From Salvelinus alpinus (Eukaryota > Chordata > Actinopteri > Salmoniformes > Salmonidae), in assembly GCF_045679555.1 (NCBI RefSeq), contig NC_092092.1, positions 24,170,969-24,234,968 of the forward strand: DNA of 64,000 nucleotides, written 5' to 3'. The translations under genes were made by a program, and so were the position numbers. How positions within the stretch are numbered: position 1 is the stretch's first letter; each line of letters starts with the position of its first letter. Positions 46,265-57,714 of the stretch are shown here, piece after piece. Below the pieces are notes generated by a model. It was given only the letters and a program-made list of their open reading frames with translations, was not told the origin of the DNA and did no database searches.

Positions 46265-46360
46265 CTAGACTCCATCCTGAATCTCACCCTATTACCTATA
46301 TAGTGCACCCTGGTCAAAGTAGTGCACTATATAGGGAATAGGGTGTCAGTTGGGACACTT
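46265..46360. repeat. dispersed palindrome, near-perfect core
   Basis: ACCTATATAGTGCACCCTGG and AGTAGTGCACTATATAGGGA face each other 10 bases apart; the outer parts (CACCCTATT, AATAGGGTG) also mirror. Likely a MITE-type element. Confidence 0.7.
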
Positions 46361-46919
46361 CCCCAGACGCCAGTGCATCGGACTGGGCTGGGAGAGACTA
46401 TACTGTACACAACATCTAGGATCTGTGTCACGAGAAACACTCCAGAGATGCAGAGACAGATATCCATCCATTAAAGAGCAGCCTGACTGTTTCTTTCCCT
46501 GTCTGTATGAATCTCTATATGAATCAATAATGTGTAAATGACTTTGTCTCAAGTGACATATGGCTTCGAACCTGTTACAGGGTGCTAGGGGCTCTCCAAA
46601 GATGCTGGGTGAAAATGATTCCCAAATCTTCAGATAAAACTAAGCCTTTCCACATGTGAGAGCGAGCACGTTCCTAAAACTCCTGGCTCGTGTTAAACAA
46701 TCGAACCGGAGATTCCAGGCTTAGATATACTGCTCCCAATATCAGTTTAACTATTGGCTTATGTGTCTTTTCAATGTGCCGTATTCATATTCTATTGTCT
46801 GGCTTTTATGGAAATGATATTGCTGAAATACATTACTTTGCTCTTACATGGCCTGTTGACAGTTAGGCTACTCTGATGCGAACACACAACACAAACATTC
46901 TAAAATGCACGCACGCAGA

Positions 46920-47026
<107 letters not shown>

Positions 47027-47165
47027 TAGAACAATAGGTTTTCTGTTGAACATTTTTGAGAATTTGAGATACACAGATACACTGTAGTATTGACCTCCTC
47101 CCTGCTTGGTTTGTTATTTTTGGTCAAACACAGCGACATAACTCTGCTGCATACCTGGCTCACAC

Positions 47166-47355
47166 CCTCATTTCTCTCTCTCTTTCTGTCTCTCTCTGTC
47201 TCTCTCTCTCTTTATCTATCCCCTCTGTCTCTTTCTGCTTCTATGTCTCTCTTTATCTCTCAGCTTTTGTCTCTCTCTCTGTTTCGCTCTCTGTTTTTCG
47301 CTCTCTGTTTTTCACACTACGTTTTTTGCTCTTTACGTTTATTTCTCTCTGTTTC
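47166..47355 (+). repeat. pyrimidine-rich simple tract
   Basis: Imperfect TCTC and CTGTTT repeats for almost 200 bases, directly before the exon-like segment at 47357. Confidence 0.8.
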
Positions 47356-47356
47356 T

Positions 47357-47479
47357 GACAACGAGTGGGGCTACCTCATCAACAAGCGGCCCACCACGGC
47401 CGTTATGTACAGTACGTTTTCCCAAAAACGCACAAGGATTACCAGGAGTTTCCCTTGGACGTCTGATTGTGGCAAGTAA
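47357..47479 (+). other. exon-like segment, unidentified
   Basis: After a long pyrimidine tract the composition turns GC-rich and reads DNEWGYLINKRPTTAVMYS in one frame; after GTACGT (47411) a second frame reads THKDYQEFPLDV then a stop at 47464-47466. A strong acceptor AG is not obvious (the best is ACGAG, 47365). It could be an exon of an unknown gene, an old retrocopy piece, or chance. I recognise no protein family. Confidence 0.25.
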
Positions 47480-47529
47480 TGACTCTCTAACCGAGCCTTT
47501 GTCTAAGAGACACAGGCGACTTTATCAAT

Positions 47530-47934
47530 CTACATGACCAAAAGTATTTGGACACCTGCTTGTCAAACATCTCATTCCAAAATCATTGGCATTAATATGG
47601 AGTTGGTTACCCCTTTGCTGCTATAACAGCCTCCACTCTTCTGGGATGGCTTTCCACTAGATTTTGGAACATTGCTGGGGAACTTGCTTGCATTCAGCCA
47701 CAAGAGCATTTGTGAGCTCGGGCACTGATGTTGGGCAATTAGGCCTGGCTCGCAGTCTGAGTTCCAATTCATCCCACAGGTGTTCGATGGGGTTGAGGTC
47801 AGGGCTCTGTGCAGGCCAGTCAAATTCTTCCACACCGATCTTGACAAATAATTTCTGTATGGATCTCGCTTTGTGCACTGGGGCATTGTCATGCTGAAAC
47901 AGGAAAGGGCCTTCCCCGAAACGTTGCTACAAAT
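47530..47934 (-). mobile_element. Tc1-like element, one end with transposase C-terminus
   Basis: The end CTACATGACCAAAAGTATTT is at the left. The minus strand 47878-47657 encodes DWPAQSPDLNPIEHLWDELE, the third DDE acidic motif, intact here. It is truncated by the SINE that follows. Same family as 1883-2070. Confidence 0.85.
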
Positions 47935-48160
47935 TTTTATGTATTTATTTAACCAGGCAAGTCAGTTAAGAACAAATTCTTATTTACATTGAAGGTCTAC
48001 ACCCGGCCAAATCCGGACGACGCTGGGCCAATTGTGTGCTGCCCTATGGGACTTCCAATCACAGACGGTTGTGATACAGCCTGGAATCGAACAAGGGTGT
48101 CTGTAGTGACGCTTCAAGACCTGATATGCAGTGCCTTAGACGGTGCCACTCGGGAGCCCC
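47935..48160 (-). mobile_element. tRNA-derived salmonid SINE (SlmI-like)
   Basis: On the minus strand it starts GGGGCTCCCGAGTGGCACCG (A-box side), contains TTCGATTCCAGGCTGTATCA (B-box side), and ends in the shared AAGAATTTGTTCTTAACTGA / GCCTGGTTAAATAAA tail. The subfamily name is from memory and uncertain. It abuts the Tc1 fragment. Confidence 0.7.
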
Positions 48161-48179
48161 CATGTGGAATATTGTAGTA

Positions 48180-48920
48180 ACCAAAAAAGTATTAAACAAA
48201 TCTAAATAGATTTTATATTTGAGATTCTTCAAAGTAGCCACCCTTTGCCCTGATGACAGCTATGCACACTCTTGGCATTCTCTCAACCAGCTTCACCTGG
48301 AATACTTTTCCAACAGTCTTGAAGGAGTTCCCACATACGCTGAGCACTTGTTGGCTGCTTTTCCATCACTCTGTGGTCCAACTCATCTCAAACCATCTCA
48401 ATTGGGTTGAGGTCGGGTGACTGTGGAGGCCAGGTCATCTGATGCAGCACTCCATCACTCTCCTTCTTGGTTATATAGCCCTTACACAGCCTGGATGTGT
48501 GTTGGGTCATTGTCCTATTGAAAAACAAATTATAGTCCCGCTAAGCGCAAACCAGATGGGATGGTCTATCGCTGCAGAATGATGTGGTAGCCATGCTGGT
48601 TAAGTGTGCCTTTAATTCTAAATAAATCAGTCATTGACAGTGTCACCAGCAAAGCACCCCCACACCACCACCTCCTTCATACTTCACGGTAGGAACCACA
48701 CATGTGGAGATCATCCGTTCACCTACTCTGCGTCTCACAAAGACACGGCAGTTGGAACCAAAACTCACAAATTTGGACACATCAGACCAAAGGACAGATT
48801 TCCACCGGTCTAATGTCCATTGCTCGTGTTTCTTGGCCCAAGCAAGTCTCTTCTTCTTATTGGTGTTCTTTGGTATTGGTTTCTTTGCGTTTAGTGGGCC
48901 TGTCATTGTTCTCCATCCCA
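48180..48920 (-). mobile_element. Tc1-like element (third family), decayed
   Basis: The minus strand at 48921-48643 reads KKKRLAWAKKHEQWTLDRWK then SVLWSDVSKF (first catalytic Asp region), with later broken frames such as the mirrored HPIEMV-type stretch near 48390. The typical left terminal repeat is absent. A short piece of the same family in the other orientation is at 52905. Confidence 0.75.
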
Positions 48921-48937
48921 AATCTTCCCATTGCCCC

Positions 48938-49040
48938 CAAGCAAAATTAGCCTACATTTAAGCTATTGTTTATGTGTATTTCACACTATGTTGAGGTAGA
49001 AATCAGAGGATAATGCTTGTGTGGATGTCAACCCCAATAC
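48938..49040 (+). repeat. unnamed direct repeat, copy 2
   Basis: See the copy at 39003-39105; same orientation and order of blocks, with an extra short insert after TTGAGGTAGAAATC. Confidence 0.7.
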
Positions 49041-49196
49041 ATGTTAATGTTATTGTCATCAATCAACTGCACTGTAGTTAAAAACGACTTTGACAACCAC
49101 CACCGATTTCTGAACGCTAGCTATGCTACCAGCTTATACGAATGGGAGTTAGCATTTAGCAGTCACTTTTTTCTAAACCTGGAAAGGGACAACATT

Positions 49197-49497
49197 AAAA
49201 TAAAATTGTATTTGTCACATACGCAAATACAATAGGCACCATGAAATGCTTACTTACGAGCCCTTAACCAACAATGCAGAGTTTTAAAAAAGTATGAAAT
49301 ATTTGCTAAGTAAACTAAAGAAATAATAATAACGCAATTACTATAATGAGGCAATATACAAGGGGTACTGGTACCGAGGCAAGGTGCAGGGGTACGGGTT
49401 AGTTGAGGTAATTAGGGTAATATGTACATGTACAGTAGGTAGGGGTAAAGTGACTATGCATAGAACAGAGAGTAGCAGCAGCGTATGTGAAGAGTGA

Positions 49498-49544
<47 letters not shown>

Positions 49545-49705
49545 AGTGGAGTATGTGTGAGTCCAGTGAGTATACATTGATCCTGCATGTGCAAGCGAGT
49601 CAGTGCAAAAAATAATAAATAAGAATAAAAAGGGGTCAATGCAAACAGTCCAGGTAGCCATTTGATTTACTCTGGCAGTCTTCTGGGTTGGGGGTAGAAG
49701 CTGCT
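49197..49705 (-). mobile_element. LINE 3' tail fragment (RSg-1-like)
   Basis: The mirrored 3' end (ATTGTATTTGTCACATACGC) is followed by the typical GAAATGCTTACTTACGAGCC and GGTTGGGGGTAGAAGCTG blocks. A TG microsatellite (49501-49542) has expanded inside it. No RT remains. Confidence 0.75.
49501..49542 (+). repeat. TG microsatellite, about 21 units
   Basis: Uninterrupted TG run inside the LINE tail. Confidence 0.95.
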
Positions 49706-49717
49706 GACCCAAATGCT

Positions 49718-49944
49718 GAATAAATCAGATAACATTTTATTTGTCACATGCTTCGTAAAACAACAGGTGTAGACTAACAGTGAAACGCTTACTTACGGGC
49801 CTTTCCCAACAATGCAGAAAGATAAATAATAGAACAATTATAACACAAGGAATAAATACCCAATGAGTAACGATAACTTGGCTATATACACGGGGTACCA
49901 GTACCAAGTTGATATGCAGGGGTACAAGGTAATTGAGGTAGATA
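49718..49944 (-). mobile_element. second LINE 3' tail fragment, in tandem
   Basis: A second copy of the same tail in the same orientation (TTTTATTTGTCACATGCTTC, GAAACGCTTACTTACGGGCC), directly after the first and cut by the Tc1 insertion at 49945. Confidence 0.7.
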
Positions 49945-51880
49945 CAGTTGAAGTCGGAAGTTTACATACACCTTAGCCAAATACATTTAAACTCAGTTTT
50001 CACAAGTCCTGACATTTAATCCTAGTAAAACTTCCCTGTTTTAGGTCAGTTAGGATCACCACTTTATTTTAAGAATGTGAAATGTCAGAAAAATAGTAGG
50101 GAGAATGATTTATTTCAGCTTTTATTTCTTTCATCACATTTCCAGTGAGTCAGAAGTTTACATACACTCAATTAGCATTTGGTAACATTGCCTTTAAATT
50201 GTTTAACTTAGGTCAAACGTTTCAGGTAGCCTTCCACAAGCTTCCCACAATAAGTTGGGTGTCACGCCCTGACCTTAGAGATCCTTTTTATGTCTCTATT
50301 TTGGTTTGGTCAGGGTGTGAGTTGGGGTGGGTATTCTATGTTCTATTATTTGTATTTCTATGTTTTGGCCGGGTAGGGTTCTCAATCAGGGACAGCTGTC
50401 TATCGTTGTCTCTGATTGAGAACCATACTTAGGTAGCCCTTTTTCCCACCTGTCTTTGTGGGAAGTTGACTTTGTTTATGGCACTTAGCCTTTAGCTTCA
50501 CGGTTTGTTTTGTAGTGTTTATTGTTTTGTCGGCGTATTCACTTAAATAAAAGAACATGTACGCTCACCACACTGCACCTTGGTCCAGTTCTTTCAACGG
50601 CCGTGACATTGGGTGAATTTTGGCCCATTCCTCCAGACAGACAGGTTTGTAGGCCTCCTTGCTCGCACACGCTTTTTCAGTACTGCCCACAAATTTTCTA
50701 TAGGATGAGGTCAGAGCTTTGTGATGGCCACTCCAATACCTTGACTTTGCTGTCCATAAGCCATTTTGGAAGTATGCTTGGGGTCATTGTCCATTTGGAA
50801 AACCCATTTGCGACCAAGTTTTAACTTCCTGACTGATGTCTTGAGATGTTGCTTCAACATATCCACATAGTTTTCATTCCTCATGATGCTATCTATTTTG
50901 TGAAGTGCACCAAGCCCTCCTGCAGGAAAGCACCCCCACAACATGATGCTGCCACCCCCATGCTTCACAGTTGGGATGGTGTTCTTCGGCTTGCAAGCAT
51001 CCTGCTTTTTCCTCCAAACGTAACGATGGTCATTATGGCCCAACATTTCTATTTTTGTTTCATCAGACCAGAGGACATTTCTCCAAAAAGTACGATCTTT
51101 GTCCCCCTGTGCAGTTGCAAACCGTAGTCTGGCTTTTTTATGGCGGTTTTGGAGCAGTGGTTTCTTCCTTGCTGAGCGGCCTTTCAGGTTATGTAGATAT
51201 AGTACTCATTTTACTGTAGATATAGATACTTTTGTACCGGTTTCCTCCATCATCTTCACAAGGTCCTTTGCTGTTATCCTGGGATTTACTCACCAAAGTC
51301 TGTTTATCTAGGAGACAGAACGCGTCTCCTTCCTGAGCGGTATGACGGCTGTGTGGTCCCATGGTGTTTATACTTGCGTACTATTGTTTGTACAGATGAA
51401 CGTGGTACCTTCAGGCTTTTGGAAATTGCTCCCAAGGATACACCAGACTTGTGGAGGTCTACCATTTTTTTCTGTGGTCTTGGCTGATTTCTTTTGATTT
51501 TCCCATGATGTCAAGCAGAGGCACTGAGTTTGAAGGTAGGCCTTGAAATACATCCACAGGTACACCTCCAATTGACTCAAATGATGTTAATTAGCCTATC
51601 AGAAGCTTCTAAAGCCATGACATCATTTTCTGGAATTTTCCAAGCTGTTTAAAGGCACAGTCAACTTAGTGTATGTAAACTTCTGCCCCACTGGAATTGT
51701 GATACAGTGAATTATCAGTGAAATAATCTGTCTGTAAACAATTGCTGGAAAAATTACTTGTGTCATGCACAAAGTAGATGTCCTAACCGACTTTCCAAAA
51801 CTATAGTTTGTTAACAAGAAATTTGTGGAGTGGTTTTAATTACTCCAACCTAAGTGTATGTAAACTTCTGACTTCAACTG
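49945..51880 (-). mobile_element. Sleeping Beauty-family Tc1 element with solo LTR inside
   Basis: Ends CAGTTGAAGTCGGAAGTTTA and GTAAACTTCTGACTTCAACTG with TA on both sides (49943-49944, 51881-51882). The minus strand at 51046-50711 reads [13 protein letters not shown] and FQMDNDPKHTSK (second catalytic Asp); frames on both sides are broken. A 349-base solo LTR (50260-50608) interrupts it, so the original element was about 1.58 kb. The two terminal repeats are of somewhat different subtypes. Confidence 0.9.
50260..50608 (+). mobile_element. solo LTR, family A, inside Tc1
   Basis: TGTCACG...CGTGACA ends, with a 5-bp target duplication TTGGG at 50255-50259 and 50609-50613. Contains AATAAA near the right end and GATTGAGAACCATACTTAGG. 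It is younger than the Tc1 it interrupts. Confidence 0.9.
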
Positions 51881-51882
51881 TA

Positions 51883-52018
51883 CATATACCACTCCACAAA
51901 TTTCTTGTCATCTACTTCATGCATGAAACAAGTAATTTTTCCAACAATTGTTTACCGACAGATTATTTCACTTATAATTCACTGTATCACAATTCCAGTG
52001 GGTCAGAAGTTTACATAT
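51883..52018 (+). mobile_element. inverted fragment of Sleeping Beauty-type terminal repeat
   Basis: CCACTCCACAAATTTCTTGT through ACAATTCCAGTGGGTCAGAA is the reverse complement of the right terminal repeat just to its left (about 51680-51838), so the two form a near-palindrome. It is the relic of a second element or of a rearranged end. Confidence 0.8.
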
Positions 52019-52508
52019 CCTTACCAAACATCCACACCATGACGGTAAACCCAAGGAGTTCTGAACAGGGCAGAATGATTCAGAAAACAGTGCTTCGACA
52101 GTGGAAAAGTAAGTCAGCTAGCAAGACATTGTTGTCATTTTATAAGTGGTGATAAGCAGAAATAAGGTCGTACTATCTCTCATAGTAGTAGCTGTTTCTT
52201 TTTCAAACAATTCCCTTGTACACAGCTAATAGCTAGATAGCTAATGTTAGCCAAATCTAGCTAACTACTGATAGTGCAACCCTAGCAACAGTACATATGA
52301 AGATGAAAAATGATCAGGCCTACTGTACATCTTACTGTAGAAATGATTGGTGAAAACAAATCTAGGTTGGAACTGTTGCTGTTAAAATCCTAATAATACT
52401 TTTTATTCTGAACTGGAATAAAATTATTGAAGCAAGATGCTTTTTGAGGCAAACCCACTCACACAGTTCGGGGTTGCTCATCTACAGCAGGAAAGGAAAG
52501 GGAAAGGG

Positions 52509-52606
52509 GGATACCTAGTCAATTGTACAACTGAATGCATTCAACTGAAATGTGTCTTCCGCATTTAACCCAACCTCTGAATCAGAGAGTTGCGGGGGGC
52601 TGCCTT
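52509..52606 (+). repeat. short SINE-like repeat
   Basis: CTAGTCAATTGTACAACTGA through CCAACCTCTGAATCAGAGAG, a common salmonid module; it joins the hAT relic directly. Confidence 0.5.
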
Positions 52607-52805
52607 AGAAGTGATGTCCTGCCTGGCCGAGAAAGCAGTAGATGTTCTGATCCAGTTTGGCACCACATACCTATGTGAGTCAGGGTTCACAACTCTAGCA
52701 TACTTAAAAAACAAGTAAAGAAACAGACTCCATGCTGAGCATGACCTCGGGGCTGCACTGTCAAAAACTGAGCCCAGAATAGACATGCTTGTTGAAGCTT
52801 CAACC
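52607..52805 (+). pseudogene. hAT transposase C-terminal (dimerisation) fragment
   Basis: The plus strand reads VMSCLAEKAVDVLIQFGTTY then LCESGFTTLAYLKNK, an in-frame TAA, then RNRLHAEHDLGAALSKTEPR. The pattern FGTTYLCESGF...RNRL matches ZBED5/SCAND3-like hAT proteins. There is no upstream transposase, so it is a truncated relic. Confidence 0.75.
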
Positions 52806-52904
52806 AGCCACACACTTCTCATTAGGACTGTGTGTGTGTGTGTTTTCTGATCTACATCTGTGTGATGTGAACGTTTCAGAGGAGACTGTGTGAATCAGGC
52901 CTTC

Positions 52905-52995
52905 GTGTCCGAATTGCTTCAAAGAAACCACTACTAGGACTCCAATAAGAAGAAAAGACTTGCCTGGGCCAAGAAACATGAGCAATGGACAGTAG
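52905..52995 (+). mobile_element. short Tc1-like fragment
   Basis: The segment AAGACTTGCCTGGGCCAAGA followed by AACATGAGCAATGGACAGTAG equals the transposase stretch KRLAWAKKHEQWT of the element at 48180, here in plus orientation. A 19-base part (GACTGGTAAAATCTGTCCAT) is then duplicated. Confidence 0.6.
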
Positions 52996-53069
52996 ACTGG
53001 TAAAATCTGTCCATTAGACTGGTAAAATCTGTTAAAAAAAAATATATATAATAATTGTTAACGTGCAGC

Positions 53070-54355
53070 ATTGATCATCTTTGAGATGTTTCTACAACTT
53101 GATTGGAGTCCACCTGTGTTAAATTCAATTAATTGGACATGATTTGGAAAGGCATGTACCTGTCTATATAAGGTCCCACAGTTGACAGTGCATGTCAAAG
53201 CAAAAACCAACCCATGAGGTCGAAGGAATTGTCCGTAGTGCTCCGAGACAGGACTGTGTCGAGGCACTGATCTTTGGAAGGGTACCAAAATATTTCTGCA
53301 ATATTGATGGTCCCCAAGAACACACAGGTCTCCAAGAACACATCATTCTTAAATGGAAGAAGTTTGGAACCACCAAGACTCTTCCTAGAGCTGGCGATAT
53401 ACACTCTGAAAGAGCTCCAGAGTTCCTCTATGGAGATGGGAGAACTTTCCAGAAGGACAACCATCTCTGCAGCACTCCACCAATCAGGCCTTTATGGTAG
53501 AGTGGCCAGACAGAAGCCACTCCTCAGTAAAAGGCACATGACAGCCCGCTTGGAGTTTGCACAAAGGCACCTAAAGGACTCTCAGACCATAAGAAACAAG
53601 ATTCTCTGGTCTGATGAAGCCAAGATTGAACTCTTTGGCCTGTCTTGAGGAAACTTGGCACCATCCCTACAGTGAAGCATGATGGTGGCAGCCTCATGCT
53701 GTGGGGATGTTTTTCAGCGCCAGGGACTGGTAGAATAGTCAGGATTGAGGGAAAGATGAACGGTCAAAGTACAGAGAAATCATTGGTGAAAACCTGCTCC
53801 AGAGCGCTCAAGACCTCACACTGGGGCGAAGATTCACCTTCCAAAAGGACAACGACCCTAAGCACAAAGCCAAGACAATGCAGGAGTGGCTTTGGGGAAA
53901 GTCTTTGAATGTCCTTGAGTGGCCCTGGCAGAGCCCGGACTTGAACATGATTGAACATCTCTGGAGAGACCTGAAAATAGCTGTGCAGCGACGCTCCCCA
54001 TCTTACCTGACAGAGTTTGAGAGAATTTGCAGAGAAGAATGTGAGAAACTCCCCAAATACAGATGTAACAAGTTTGTAGTGTCATACGCAAAAATACTTG
54101 TTGGTGTTATTCGCTGCCAAAGGTGTTTCAACAAAGTACTGAGTAAAGGGTCTGAATACTTATGTAAATGTGATATTTCCAGTTTTTTTTTTATACACTT
54201 GCAAACATTTAAAAAAAAACTTTTTGCTTTGTCATTATGGGGTATTGTGTGTAGATTGATGAGGGGAAAAAATGATTTAATCAATTAGGAACAATGCTGT
54301 AACATAACAAAATGTGTAAAAAGTCAAGGGGTCTGAATACTTTCCGAATGCACTG
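53070..54355 (+). mobile_element. Tc1-like transposon, left end missing
   Basis: The right end CCGAATGCACTG is followed by TA (54356-54357). The left outer repeat is missing. Pieces: 53274-53648 ([20 protein letters not shown]), the DPKHKAKT region with frameshifts, and 53878-54288 with LNMIEHLWRDLKIAVQRRSP, where the third acidic residue (Glu) is kept. About 45 bases of the DNA-binding part are deleted near 53395. Inactive. Confidence 0.87.
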
Positions 54356-54894
54356 TATAAGCCTGGGATATCAACCATTCGAAGTTGGCCTTAGAATTCC
54401 ATGTATTTGTCATCATTCCCTTTGGTCGTCACTAGTTAACATAGCCACAAAGTCATAATTATGGCTAAACCCTGCCCATTTCCACAATTTATCTTCTTAA
54501 AATTAGATTTTAAACCTAACCCTATCTAATGAAGGCCAAGTTTGATGTGTTGGTTCACCAGACCTTCCGCACATTTTGGCGGGAGTGTCTGGAAACGAGA
54601 TTAGGTGTAATGTGACTAACATGACTTAACTTTAGAGCATATGCCACCCTGTTGTGCATGTGCAAAACATGTCACCCTTTATAAAGCACACATTTATATC
54701 ATATTTGACATAGTGGGCTATGTCACATTTGACATTGGTGATTATGTCACACAGATATGACACATTTATAAACCCTTTAAGGCATGACATAGGGTTATAT
54801 ATGCATTGTAACACATTTATGTAGTGCTTATGAGGGCATTATGAAGGATTTATGAAGCCTTTATAAGCTGAATGTCATTTAAAGCGAGACCTTT

Positions 54895-54985
54895 GTTTCA
54901 ATTGACTGATTTCCTTATATGAACTGTAACTCATTAAAATCGTTTAAATTGTTCCATGTTGCATTTATATTTTGGTTCAGTGTAT
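54895..54985 (+). repeat. DNA-transposon end fragment
   Basis: TTCAATTGACTGATTTCCTT through TTTATATTTTGGTTCAGTGT, a terminal segment of a common salmonid DNA element. Confidence 0.55.
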
Positions 54986-55394
54986 TATTATTGGAGAATA
55001 GAGCGACCTGGGGATACATGAAGAGATTAATATAATTACTGTGTCTATGCATTTGGAATATTTAGGAAGTCTACAAATGTTTTGCTTAAATCCAAGCATC
55101 AACCACTATTGTCGAGTTCCATTTTCAAGACAAAACATGTTACATTATATCAACAAAACGTATGGGCAGTGTGAGATGTGAGGATACAGTCGCACCAGGA
55201 GGGGCAGCGATTGGTCATTTACTGGGTTGGTTTAGTGTAGTCCTCACTGTAGGGGTAACTGACAGAGACACAAACAGTCAGCAGTAACACCAGTGACATT
55301 TTTCAAGCAGTTGTAATAGTGAAAGGGCCTCTAGGGAGGATGCTTACCTGAGTGGAAACAGGATGTCATGCTCAGGCATGAGCGATCTCTCCCT

Positions 55395-55520
55395 AATGAG
55401 ACCATTCATCTTCACTGCCAGGGCGATCCTCATTTAATGCAATGGAGCTGTCCTACGACCAGCCCGGTTACCAGCGATTAGGGACGGACCTGTCCAAGTT
55501 GGGGAAGGGGGGTTAGCTGG
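55395..55520 (+). other. candidate conserved noncoding segment or tiny ORF
   Basis: A repeat-free patch with homeodomain-like motifs (CCTAATGAGACC, TCATTTAATGCAATGG). From 55442 it contains a 24-codon frame starting MELSYDQPGYQRLG and ending TAG at 55514-55516. No family recognised and no strong splice site seen. Confidence 0.2.
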
Positions 55521-56464
55521 GAGTTAGAGGAGAAGTATGGGTAGTACTAAGCGATTTAACCAATGTTCTGTTATTTTTCCGTTTTTAAACAACGTATTGA
55601 CCAAACAAAAACCATTTGAAGCTAAAAACATTCATATTTTAAATAAAAATCATTGTGGCTGCCATTTTTTCTCAGACTTGCACACAAAACTATCCAGCTA
55701 GCCTGGTTTCATTCTCTTTTAATGGATTTCTATTCTTATTTTCACTCATTCATAACACTTGAACAACACGTCTAAATGACACCAAAACTCATCAGTTATG
55801 TTGAACATGTTATCTGAAGATTTCAAACATGAAAATATGCTTAAACATATTACAAACCTGTAAAAACAGGATAAATTAACGAGACGGGAGAGTTAGCTTG
55901 CTTCTTGTTGCTTCTTCTCATTGTGAAGTGCAGCACACGCAGGCAGTAGCAACATTCGGAACATCTCCCTCTAGTGGTACCACTAAATATTGTCACTCCA
56001 GCTGAAAATATGGAATTTATTTTCTATGATTTTTTTAAAACAGAGGGAGAACTTGTGTTATTTAAAAACCAATCTAAACATTGAATTGATCGAGACGGTA
56101 TATCTTTGCATTCAAAACAAATTTGAGCGTGCATGCTCACAGCTCAAATTGTGTCAGCCATACAGCAATTGGAAAACCAAATGATTTAATAAACACAGCA
56201 ATGCAAATGTGTATGCAGCCTTGAAAAACCCATACCAGTCACACTGTGATTTATAATCGGGCCCAATATGTAACGTTATGAAATCACGTTGCTGCGACGT
56301 GGTGTTGAGGAGGTAAGGAAGATGACCAAATTGCGGTGGTTATGATATTACCTTCAGATTACGTTACCGCAATGTTGTGGGAAGGTAATGTCATGACATC
56401 ACCAATAATTACCAATCCATTACGTTGGGGTTGGTCATGGTTACGTAATGTGTTTGCTCAGTGA

Positions 56465-56625
56465 CCCCACTCGGCACAGCCAGAAGAGTTTTTCCTAGCC
56501 ACCGTGCTTCTACATCTGCATTGCTTGCTCTTTGGGTTTTTTTCGTCTGGGTTCTGTATAAGCACTTTGTGACATCTGCTGATGTATAAAGGGATTTATA
56601 AATAAAGTTGATTGAATTGATTGAG
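56465..56625 (+). mobile_element. LINE 3' end fragment (third family)
   Basis: GAGTTTTTCCTAGCCACCGT, CTGCATTGCTTGCTCTTTGG and TATAAATAAAGTTGATTGAA in order, the 3' end of a common salmonid LINE. No RT present. Confidence 0.7.
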
Positions 56626-57284
56626 TGAGTGAATCTATTGGATTGAGTATTGGCTACAAAATCACTTTAAGTAACTATACCCAGATAGACATTAAGTGCA
56701 ACATGTTTCCTCAAAAGTTTTGAGTAATGACAGCACATTGGGGTTTACAGTGGTTTACACACCTATGAATATGACCTATGGACTTTAGGAATGATATAAT
56801 TTGAGTTGCAAGGGAAACAACTACAGCCAAAATCTAATATAATCTACTATTGTGTGACATAAAAATACCTATATGGGTGATTTTCATGAAAGCAGTTTTA
56901 AAATGTCTAGCGAATTGAGCTACAAAACCATGATGCATCTGCAAAAATTATGTCTAGTTTTTGGGAAAGTGTCTTATTTGAAATTCATTTTACATTTTCG
57001 CCTGAATTTTGTACATTTTCACCCCAAATTCTTATTACCTAAATAGGTCTGGATTAAATTCTCAGGTAATTTTATACTTTTTTTTTCTTTAGAAAAATGT
57101 AACTTATTTGAATAAAAAATATGTTGCTGTAGTTTGTAAATAAATCATAAAAAGTGTATACTAGTTGAAGTTTACATTAAGCTGTTTATTACGTATAAAC
57201 ACATTGTCTGTGGACATGTTTCATTACCGTAACACTTTTTCAAGTTCCTGTAAAAACTCAACCATGATGCATCATCTCATTGTA

Positions 57285-57345
57285 AATAATAATTTATTCT
57301 TAACTGACTTGCCTAGTTAAATAAAGGCTAAATAAATAAAATAAA
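57285..57345 (+). mobile_element. HpaI-type SINE 3' fragment
   Basis: TTTATTCTTAACTGACTTGC then CTAGTTAAATAAAGG and an A-rich tail. The tRNA-like head is missing. Confidence 0.7.
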
Positions 57346-57714
57346 ACATCTAGTGGAGTAGTCCTAAAATGAGCACAAGTTAAGTTAATTTATTCACTTA
57401 TATGCCTTCAGAATGAGGTTCTTATTCTCAAACACCCCCTCATTTCCGAAACGGCTGAAAGCTCAAATTTAGAAAAAGTCAGATTTCATTTTATAATAAT
57501 TGTATAATTTCATTAGAATTTTTTGTGTGTGTGTCATGTTGAACTCAGGCCTTTTCATTCGGGGAGAAAAGTTTAAAATATTGATTTGTTTCTAACTTTT
57601 TTGGGATTCAAAAACTGTTACGGTAATGAGAATTTTGCTAAAATGTTGGAAAAATGCATAATATCTGATCATAAAACATAATTATAATTATGAAATAGAT
57701 AAGTACAGATCCTA

